In this document: positions 56,792-64,000 of the stretch, in pieces
How positions within the stretch are numbered: the first letter of the stretch is position 1
Layout of the letters: the number at the start of each line of letters is the position of its first letter
Origin: Melieria omissa
Lineage: Eukaryota; Arthropoda; Insecta; Diptera; Ulidiidae
Direction: 5' to 3'
Length of the DNA: 64,000 bases
NCBI GenBank assembly: GCA_963971225.1
Contig: OZ020269.1
Coordinates: 88,702,783 to 88,766,782, forward strand
The notes under the pieces: generated by a model
What the model was told of the DNA's origin: nothing
Database searches by the model: none
Seen by the model: the letters and a program-made list of their open reading frames with translations, nothing else
Made by a program: the position numbers and the translations under genes

Positions 56792-57345
56792 GTTAAAACA
56801 TACAAAATCTTAACCCAGTTTAGACCAAGTCAGAGATTAATTCTCAAAAAATTATTTAAAAAATAGTAAAAAACTAGTAAAATAATAAATATTTGAAATC
56901 TTTAAACCTATTAACCCATTAGTGTCTTAATGAAAGTTTTTAAGACGTTCTTGCGACGTTTTTTAGGTCTCTTTTCGGTTCAAAATCGCTAGTCATGGAA
57001 ATTTATTTAACAAAAAATGTGAGAAAAAAAATATTGGAATAAAAGTTGATTCAATAAAAAAAGTTAAAACACACAAAATCTTAACCCAGTTTTTAGATTA
57101 GTTAGAGTTTAATTCTTAAAAAAATAGTAATAAATAATAAAAAAAAATTATAAAAAATAATAAATAATAATAACGGATCTTAAGTAATTTTTTAATATTT
57201 AGACCCACTAACCCATTAGTGTCTGAATAAAAGTTTTTTAAGACGTTCTTGTGACGTTTTTTACGACTCTTTTCGGTTCAGAATCGCTAGTCATGGAAAT
57301 TTATTTAACAACAAATATGCAAAAAAATATTGGAATAAAGGTTGT
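56792..57345. repeat. Tandem duplication, 271-bp period, two copies
   Basis: Copy 1 starts GTTAAAACATACAAAATCTT at 56792 and copy 2 at 57063. Both include TTAACCCAGTTT, TTAACCCATTAGTGTCT, AAGACGTTCTTG, GACGTTTTTTA, TCTTTTCGGTTCA and AATCGCTAGTCATGGAAATT. Confidence 0.85.
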
Positions 57346-58781
57346 TTCAAGAAAAAAGTCATGTTTCTTTTCAACTTCATAAACAAACTCTTTGCAATAA
57401 TTAGTTTTAAAAAATGTTGACTGCAGATTTCTAAATTTCAGAATTTTTTACTTTGGAAACGTTTTGGCCAAATGTTTTACGTTCGATTTTTACTGAAATA
57501 GACTAAAAAAACTAATAAATTAAGTTTTTTCATATAACTTAACCCTTTTGTGACCCACTTAAGGCCTACGATTTGAAATTTACTGACTCTAAATACTTTT
57601 CTCGAACAAATATTTCTTCTCTACCGCAAACAACCTTCAGTCACTTTTTTGAAAAAAAAATCCCCAAATTTGAGAACCAAAGGTTAAAACTTTACTATAT
57701 AATAAAAACCTCACTTCATCTGCACTGTTGCAGCGTGTAGTGTACACTGCAGTCGTGCAGCAGTAACAATTTTTTTTTTTTAAGTATCCTTTTAATATCT
57801 CGCGACATGTTGCACAACCGGCTTTGGCGCATTTTCCCATTTGCCACTTGAGCCGCTGGCATTTGACTTCGCTTGGCATACAGTCAGCCGCCATTACTAA
57901 CATCGCACCCCGCACGCTCCTCTCCACTCCGCAACGGGCGCTGTGCAGTTGCCCCAAACTATTTTTGGTATGCACTTTTTTTCGGACGTTTTGCCTTTTT
58001 GTGTATCTTTTCATTTTTCACCATGTCGAGTGTCAGTGTGTGTGTGTGTGTGTGTGTTGTTTTCATTGCATTCTTGTTGCCTTTCCCCATGCTCGGTTTT
58101 CTGCCTGTTTGTGACCATGAATTTTTTCGTATCGTTGCCTTTGCTGCCGCTGTGCGTGCGTTCGCTCGGTTTTGGTTGCTGTCTGATTTTTGGTTTTGGC
58201 AGGTTAACGACCCCCACGCAGAAATGCATTTCCACCAGCAACAGCAACAATCAACAGCTCAAACGAACACACACACACACAGACAAATGCAAACCTGAAA
58301 CAGCGCAGTGAACAACAAAACAAAATCTGTGCAGGAAACTCGATTGGCGAGTATCGAAGGCGGCAATGAATTTTCTAGCAACGATTTTCTTTCCAATATT
58401 CAACAAAGACGCACATTGTAAGAACGCCGCGCCGCACCGCACCGCGACCGACCGATTCGGTGTGGCGTTTTGGCGTCATCGCCAAATGATATTGTGGTTG
58501 TTGTTGTTTTATATGCATTTATCTATTGGAAATATGGCAACATTTTAGAAAGCTGTTTCGTTTGGAATCTGCTTAGCAGAGAATTTAAGTTGCTTGGCGT
58601 CGGGGCGGTACGTGAGTTGTCAGAATAGAGAACAGATTGCACTGAAAGCATCTGGAAAAAACTCAACTTGTTAAATTCTTTATGGGGAATTTTCAGCAAT
58701 TCAATTAATAAAATTAAAAGTAAAGTCGATATGTAAAATACTTACGATATCGTATATAAAATCTATATACAAACAGATATA
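57346..58781. other. Non-coding DNA with a GC-richer island (57.8-58.6 kb)
   Basis: 57820-58620 is GC-richer, with CAGCCGCCATTACTAAC near 57886 (Pho/YY1-type core), a (GT)n run at 58035-58057 and AC repeats near 58267. Open frames on both strands lack domains. It resembles the other islands and may be regulatory. Confidence 0.35.
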
Positions 58782-59361
58782 CAGTTTGTCAAGTAAATGT
58801 TTACAAACTTAAAAAGGGTAGACAAATTATTTTGAAAATCTTATAAATATAACAGAAATTGCAATAGTTTGAAATTTTTTTTAGATCAATAGTAATGTCT
58901 ATTTGATACACGAAAACAGTGTAAAAAATCGAAAAAGGAATGAAGCTATATTTCAAACTGTAAAAAAATTCGTTTTCTTTCAAAACAAAGATTGCATTGA
59001 AAATTTGGCGCCGTACAGCTCCGAACAGTTTCATAAGATACATCAGTTCCGCATTCTATTTTTGTATATCAAAAGCCATTTCCCTTATTGGAATACGGGA
59101 GTTTTCACGAACTTGTCGGATGATTTTTCTTTCTTCTCTGTCAGACAGTTTTATGGATCGTCCAGCAGATACTTTCAAATCGATTCGCCCTTCAATACGC
59201 GAATCAAATAGACATTACTTTGATATTATATGAGAGTGAAATATTCAATTAATCGATATTTTTAAAATAATTTCAAATTATTGCAATTTTTGTTATATTA
59301 TAAGTTTTTCAAAATAATTTTCTACCTTCTTTAAATTTGCAAACATTTACTTGACAAAGTG
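58782..59361 (-). mobile_element. Internally deleted Tc1-like transposon, 580 bp
   Basis: TA at both borders (58780-58781 and 59362-59363). The terminal inverted repeats are CAGTTTGTCAAGTAAATGTT and, inverted, CACTTTGTCAAGTAAATGTT, extending imperfectly to about 30 bp. The minus strand retains about 50 codons of transposase N-terminal DNA-binding region (GRSIKLSDREERKIIRQVRE and following NSRIPIREMA) at about 59205-59056, then a stop. The DDE catalytic part is absent. Non-autonomous. Confidence 0.85.
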
Positions 59362-59363
59362 TA

Positions 59364-59909
59364 CATTACTTTTTTCGCAGCCAGATAATGAAATTAAAAG
59401 TCAGCTTCAGTTCTGATGAGGGAATCGGATGACCACATGGTCACACTAAACATGCATTAAAAAATGCAATTCTTGAATTATGCTTCATATTAAATCGGTG
59501 AAAAAATTTTTTTGGAAAATTCGAAAGAAAAATTTTTGGTTACGATACTCCATAACTTTTCATTTTATGAGTTTCGATGTTAAAATGCATGAGAAGTGAA
59601 AAATGCGGTCCTATTGAATTGAAAGCTTACAAAAATCCTCAGAAATTCAACAAATTGTTTTACAGGAGCTCAAATTTTACCCCTTAAAGGGTTAAGAATG
59701 ACCGATTAGAACTAACTTTTACTTCTGATCATTTCTTTCAAACAAACCAACACTCTAACTTCCCCTGAAACTTCCATGAAATGAGCTCCCATTGCTTCAA
59801 AGTTGCCCCAGACGCGTCAAATGTAAGACCGACTCCCATTAATTTGTAATTTTAATTAAACAATTTTCTTTTTTTAATTTAAATTTATTTTAATTTTTAA
59901 TTCCAACTC
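59364..59909. repeat. First unit of a diverged ~830-bp-spaced repeat
   Basis: 59560-59830 (AAGCTTACAAAAATCCT, TTCAACAAATTGTTTTACAG, AAAGGGTTAA, CATTTCTTTC, GAGCTCCCATTG) is echoed at 60420-60690 (AAGCTCACAAAAGTGCT, TCTACAAATTGTTCTACAG, GAGGGTTAA, CATTTCTTTC, GGGCTCCCACTG). A third partial echo lies at 61860-62000. Non-coding. Confidence 0.6.
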
Positions 59910-59913
59910 TTAA

Positions 59914-60151
59914 CACTAGTAAAACCATTGCGAAAATTTTGATAATTTTTCATTTTTAAATATTTGTGTTTTCTTAATTATTTCTATAAACTTTTGCTTT
60001 GATGAATTTAATTTTTGTATAGTGAAAGTTTTTATATTTTAGAAATGAATTTTGTGAAAAATTTGCCAAACACGATGTGTACTTTTCAAGATATCAGCGC
60101 ATATGTTAGGTAGTCTTCGTAGGTATGGAAAATTTGCGATGTTTTGTAGTG
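59914..60151 (-). mobile_element. piggyBac-like MITE family C, copy 4 (short form)
   Basis: TTAA at 59910-59913 and 60152-60155. The ends are CACTAGTAAAACCATTGCG and, inverted, CACTACAAAACATCGCAAAT. Reversed relative to the other copies: ACGATGTGTACTTTTCAAGA, TATCAGCGCATATG and CGTAGGTATGGAAAATTTGC. Confidence 0.8.
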
Positions 60152-60155
60152 TTAA

Positions 60156-60687
60156 GGGGGGTCTGCTGAAAAACATGTCATGGCTCATTTTCTATGAAGT
60201 AGGCTGCCCTCTTGTAATTGTAGTTAGTTGAGAAAATTTCATATCTATGAAACTACTGAACCATTCTGAATGTGGAGGATCCATTATTAAATATCCATAC
60301 AACACTAATGTGCATTAGCCAAGATTTAGTGTTGTATGGATATTCTTAACAATGGGTTCTCGATGTTGAAGAACTTCTTACTTTATTCGGTTTGGTGAAA
60401 AACTGCATGAGCTAATAAATTGGGGGTTTAAATTGGAGTTAAATGGAATTTCATCGATGTTCAAGCTCACAAAAGTGCTTGAAAGTTCTACAAATTGTTC
60501 TACAGCTGCTTAGAAATGGCTCTTAGAGGGTTAAAATCTATGACTCACTTTAACTAGTTTTTCCTACTGAACATTTCTTTCCAACATACGTATACCCTAT
60601 TTTCAACTCTTAATGAGGGTCCCATACAAAGCCATTGTTTTCATAAAGTGGGCTCCCACTGTTCTCAGATGGCCCCCAAACCCACCA
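60156..60687. repeat. Second unit of the diverged repeat
   Basis: Contains the counterparts of 59560-59830 (see that entry) and, at 60175-60280, CATTTTCTATGAAGTAGGCTG ... GAAACTACTGAACCATTCTG, echoed at 61900-61990. Non-coding. Confidence 0.55.
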
Positions 60688-60689
60688 TA

Positions 60690-61208
60690 TACGTGGGTGG
60701 TCCGATAAGTACTTAGCCTACAAAAGAAAAACTAAACTTTTGGAAAAGTGGCGATTTATTTCTCAATATAGTCTCCTTTCAACTCGATACACTTGACCCA
60801 GCGATGCTCCAACTTCTTTAACCCGTCTGAAAACTACGTTTTCTGGAGGCCTCCGTGGCGGCGATAACCTCCTCATTCGACTCAAATTTCTGCCCGGCGA
60901 GTGACTTTTTCAAGTTTGGAAACAAAAAGAAGTCACACGGGGCCAAATCTGGAGAATACGCTGGATGGGGTAGCTGTTCGTAGCCTAATGCGACCAATTT
61001 GGCGAATCACCGACCGATATTGCTCTTTTTCCATTTTTCTAAAATCCGCGGCCACGTTCGTTTCCACACGCGGTCAAACCAAAACTACAAATCCAATATG
61101 GCTGAAATTTTGACAGTAGCCGAGAATGTACTACACGATAGTAAACTTCTCTTACGATAGTGGTACCATCGGGCGGTGGGGCTAAGTACTTATCGGACTG
61201 CCCACGTA
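60690..61208 (-). mobile_element. Internally deleted mariner transposon, 519 bp
   Basis: TA duplications flank 60690-61208. The terminal inverted repeats start TACGTGGGTGGTCCGATAAG and, at the other end, TACGTGGGCAGTCCGATAAG, about 29 bp. The minus strand starts MEKEQYRSVIRQ at 61034, then shifts frame into the C-terminal part (GYEQLPHPAYSPDLAPCDFF at about 60991-60932). That part carries the third catalytic Asp of the mariner D,D34D triad and continues FLFPNLKKSLAGQKFE. After a second frame change the last residues LEHRWVKCIELKGDYIEK remain. The middle of the gene is missing, so it cannot make transposase. Confidence 0.9.
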
Positions 61209-61210
61209 TA

Positions 61211-61802
61211 GGGTGTTTTTTTTAGAGGTATAGAACTTCGAATTGAAATAAAACACAAGACAATCGTTTTAATGTCCATCAATTTGGCTTTATTGGAAGG
61301 ATAATTTTATGCCATTAATGTTTAAATATGATTTCGGGCATGTGGCCGCCACGGCTGGCTCGAATAAAGCCAATTCTACAGGTCCAATTTTCAGTTGATG
61401 GACAAAGCTCCAATTGCTGTGCACGGTGGCGAATCGATTCATTCGGGTCCTCTTCAACATTTTGCTCTACAGCGGCAATTGTTTCTTCGGTGCGCACTGT
61501 TCGACGTCTCTGCGGATGCGTATTATCACATAGAGTAAACGTAGTGCGAAAACGACCCATGGTTAACCGAATTAATTGCTCTGATGGACCAGAAAATGGA
61601 CGGAGCTTGCGGTAAACTTCGCGAACTGAACTATTATTTTCGAAATAAATTTGCACGATTTGCAAGCGTTGTTCTTTTGTCAACCTGTTCATGATGAAAT
61701 GGCAAACCAAACTGAACATAAATGACATTAGAGTTGCCAGATTTGACCACAAAATGCCAGTTTTATCTCTATTCGAAAAACAAACCTCTAAAAAAAACAC
61801 CC
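61211..61802 (-). mobile_element. Internally deleted Tc1/mariner-superfamily transposon, 592 bp
   Basis: TA at 61209-61210 and 61803-61804. There is a perfect 19-bp terminal inverted repeat GGGTGTTTTTTTTAGAGGT, extending imperfectly to about 34 bp (CTTCGAAT/TTTCGAAT). The left TA is the same dinucleotide as the right TA of the neighbouring mariner. Its transposase remnant is described separately. Confidence 0.9.
61315..61692 (-). pseudogene. Truncated transposase: N-terminal helix-turn-helix joined to C-terminal end
   Basis: The 125-codon frame starts MNRLTKEQRLQIVQIYFENN, a helix-turn-helix beginning, and continues through NTHPQRRRTVRTEETIAAVE and EDPNESIRHRAQQLEL. It then jumps directly to the C-terminal end (ASRGGHMPEIIFKH). 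An intact protein of this family is roughly three times as long, so the catalytic DDE region has been lost in-frame. An upstream extension of the frame runs to 61800 but lies in the terminal repeat. The product could in principle still bind the element ends. Confidence 0.8.
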
Positions 61803-61804
61803 TA

Positions 61805-62238
61805 TATAAGAAAGACCCCTATTTATATTCCCTTTTGAATGTTTTTTTATATATACCTAACCGCTATATCCAACTCTTAAGAGAGCTGCCATACAAAACT
61901 GGCCATTTTCAATGGAATTAGCTGCCCACTTGTAAATGTTGTAATGTAAGCGTAAAATATCTCGGAAACTACTGAACCGATATGAATGTTTTATTCAATG
62001 ATCGACAACATGCTCGAGTGCAAAAAATTCAAAATTAATTAAAGTTCGAAAATTCATTACAAAGAAAATACTGTGTGAAAAAGTCTAGCAACATTTTCAA
62101 TACGAATTCGAATGTGGATGCAAATATCCCAAAAATTTCAATGATTGAACATACATGAACTGAAATAAAGTTTCTTAATGAAATGTTTAATTTCAATATA
62201 GCATGCAGAACAAAGCAAAAACCACGGTCCTTAATTGG
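61805..62238. repeat. Third, partial unit of the diverged repeat, then unique DNA
   Basis: 61860-62000 (CCAACTCTTAAGAGAGCTGC, CATACAAAACTGGCCATTTT, GAAACTACTGAACCGATATG) matches parts of 60175-60280 and 60600-60660. The rest is AT-rich and unique. Confidence 0.5.
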
Positions 62239-62640
62239 CAGTGTTGCCAGATCAGGAGATTTCCTCGTAGAATTAGGAGATTCTTGGTCTTTTAGGAGAA
62301 TTTTTAGAAGGAAGAATTGTTTAGGAGAAAGTTTAGGATATTTTGATGTTAAAACATTTGGCATCATTAGAGGCACTGAAGCCTTGAATATTGAAAGCTA
62401 ATTAATCTTTGTAATTTAATTAAATTTTATGCTTCAAAGTGTATAATTTATGCAATGAATGAAGGAAGTTTACAAAAGTGAATTTTATATCGATTTAAAG
62501 TTTTTTTGTTTTTTTTTTCTGTTAACTTGTTGCTTAGCTAAATCTGAATGAATAAAACGCTGTAACAAAAAAAAACTTTATGTATTTTTTTATGAGAAGT
62601 TTAATTCCTTAGTTTATAATGGCAAAAATTATTAAAAAAA
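62239..62640 (+). mobile_element. Inverted-repeat element family F, copy 3, right end missing
   Basis: Starts CAGTGTTGCCAGATCAGGAG and follows copy 1 closely (AATTAGGAGATTC, GGAAGAATTGTTTAGGAG, CACTGAAGCCTTGAATATTG, ATAATTTATGCAATGAATGA, CTGAATGAATAAAACGCTGT). The right terminal GGCAACACTG is not found, and the sequence fades into AT-rich DNA near 62640. Confidence 0.7.
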
Positions 62641-62790
62641 ATTTTTTTTAATTATTAATTTAATTATTAAGTTTTATTATTAATTTATTATGATTAATCA
62701 ATATTTTTAAAATTATTATTCTTAATTTTTATTTATAATTTAATTATTAATTTCATTATTAATTAATTTAATTTGTAATTTTAATACTCT
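62641..62790. other. AT-only low-complexity DNA
   Basis: Runs of TTAATTATT. Nothing recognised. Confidence 0.6.
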
Positions 62791-62794
62791 TTAA

Positions 62795-62932
62795 CCCTTT
62801 CGGGACGCAGTTTAATTCTGAAAACCAAATTTTGGAATCATCCTTTTACTCCGAGACATATAATTCGAATAATTATCTTTCGTGGGCCATAAAAACTTGC
62901 TGGAACGTATTATCCCAGTAGTCCCGAAAGGG
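62795..62932. mobile_element. TTAA-flanked MITE, 138 bp, CCCTTTCGGGAC ends
   Basis: TTAA at 62791-62794 and 62933-62936. There is a perfect 12-bp terminal inverted repeat CCCTTTCGGGAC, followed by GCAG on the left and TACT on the right. TTAA plus CCC-starting ends fits piggyBac-type elements. It resembles the 83-bp element at 38858 in its first seven bases. Non-coding. Confidence 0.8.
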
Positions 62933-62936
62933 TTAA

Positions 62937-64000
62937 AGCTAAATTTTTATCTTTAATTTATATTTGTATGATGTTAGCGACTGGGGATTCTAAAATCCTT
63001 GCTGGCTGGCTGCTAAAATTTTTTGTCTCTATGCTATACGCATTTTACCTTCATGCAACAATAACTCACTTTTCTTTCTCAGATATACATATATCGACCA
63101 TCTTTAGTAAGACATCATGGGATCAGCATAATCGCATAATCGGCAATAAATGCGCATCTAAGCGCAGCAACAATTAGACACCAGCCGCCAGCATTCAAAG
63201 GTCAAGTGCCGGTCACACGTCTGACGTTGCGTCGGTCGAAATGCGCTTTGTGAGAAGAAAGAAACCCGCAGCACAGCAGGATTTTAATTAGCCATGCTGC
63301 CAATTCGAAACATCGGAACACACACTCAACTCTCAATAAAAGAAACCTTGACAGCCCGCACCGATCGCAACAAAAGAAGCAACACTGAAAAGAGCGAAGC
63401 GAAGGAAACGCAGATTTATGAACAGCAGAAGAAAGGCGAAACAATGGCAAAAGATTTAAATGAAAATTATTTAGTCTTTTATACAAAATATCCAAGTTGG
63501 AAATAATGCAAAAGATATACAGGAAATGTGTGTAGAAAGGTGTGGAAAAAGGAGAAGAAACCCGCTGAAAGAGTTTCGATTCGAATAAAAGCATTTGTGC
63601 GATCAACTTTTCAATTCACGCAGCAGATATGCATAGATAATGAGTGAAGGCGAGGAGAGGGAGACGCCGCGTACGAGGCTCGAATGACCACAACGATGCG
63701 CTCTGCAACAACAAAGCGCAGGATGCTGCATTGACGCAAAACCGGCTGTGTGGCATCCTGGCGGCGTGTTGGTGTCGGCGCGAGTGCAACGCGCGCTTCA
63801 CTCACGTTGTCGCCAACGAGGCAGTGGAGGGTTTCAATTTCAGGTTTCCTTTTTTTCTTCAGTTTGTTGTGTTTGGTTTTTTGTGCAATGCAAAGAAAAA
63901 ATTGTAACGTCACAATAAAGAATGACATTCCTTTTGGACAAATATGCATTTAAAAAACAACAACAAATTCGGCGAGAACATTTTCAAAGTGACAAAAAAT
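62937..64000. other. Non-coding DNA with a GC-richer island at the right edge
   Basis: 63180-63850 is GC-richer (GGTCACACGTCTGACGTTGC, GCGGCGTGTTGGTGTCGGCG) and resembles the other islands. Overlapping open frames on both strands have no domain. The window ends in AACAACAAC-containing sequence. No gene is supported. Confidence 0.4.

Noticed and set aside
57543..57683. Possible TTAA element with ends CCCTTTTGTGACC and CCTTTGGTTCTC
   Set aside because: TTAA is present at both sides, but the ends match too weakly to claim an element.

Overview
The window reads as non-coding DNA from a higher fly (Diptera: Brachycera/Schizophora). A tephritid-like fly is my best guess, but it is inferred, not proven. 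The reasons are the strong AT bias, the abundant GTT/AAC trinucleotide runs typical of fly regulatory and UTR DNA, and the transposon content: a LOA/I-type non-LTR retrotransposon with a CCTAACC tail, Tc1/mariner, pogo-like and piggyBac-like elements, and hAT-type MITEs. I see no bacterial or viral gene organisation. The only long intact coding regions belong to one retrotransposon. The only plausible host exon is a short initiation-codon exon on the minus strand near 28.0 kb, so most of the window is probably a large intron or intergenic DNA of a host gene.

Layout. 0-10 kb: AT-rich DNA with a degenerate ~131-bp tandem repeat, GC-richer islands and three MITE copies. 10.8-12.4 kb: a large (AAAAT)n array with an intact 974-bp inverted-repeat element inserted at its edge. 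12.6-18.1 kb: a complete 5.5-kb retrotransposon on the minus strand, bounded by a perfect 13-bp target-site duplication, with ORF1 and an ORF2 that keeps endonuclease, reverse transcriptase and RNase H residues. 20.8-23 kb: very AT-rich, hierarchically duplicated satellite-like DNA. 24.4-27 kb: short tandem duplications and a cluster of MITEs. 28.0 kb: candidate host exon. 29.0-29.5 kb: a (TTTTA)n array, the complement of the 10.9-kb array. 30-34 kb: islands and AT-rich DNA. 34.5-36.6 kb: two inverted-repeat elements and a 261-bp duplication. 36.6-38.7 kb: the largest GC-richer, promoter/5'UTR-like island. 38.8-44.8 kb: the densest mobile-element neighbourhood (TTAA-type, hAT-type and pogo-like elements, some nested). 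46.3-46.8 kb: a (CGTAA)51 array flanked by (TGTAA)n. 53.0-55.1 kb: a hAT-like element abutting a nearly perfect 1.39-kb heptamer satellite. 56.5-62.9 kb: another mobile-element cluster with three internally deleted Tc1/mariner elements, two of them sharing a single TA.

The mobile elements fall into recognisable groups. Three families (here D, E and F) have CAGTG-type termini and 8-bp target duplications and fit the hAT superfamily. Two groups are bounded by TTAA and fit piggyBac-type insertion. Several have TA duplications (Tc1, mariner, pogo-like). None of the DNA elements encodes an intact transposase, so any movement would need enzyme supplied from elsewhere. The retrotransposon is the only apparently autonomous element.
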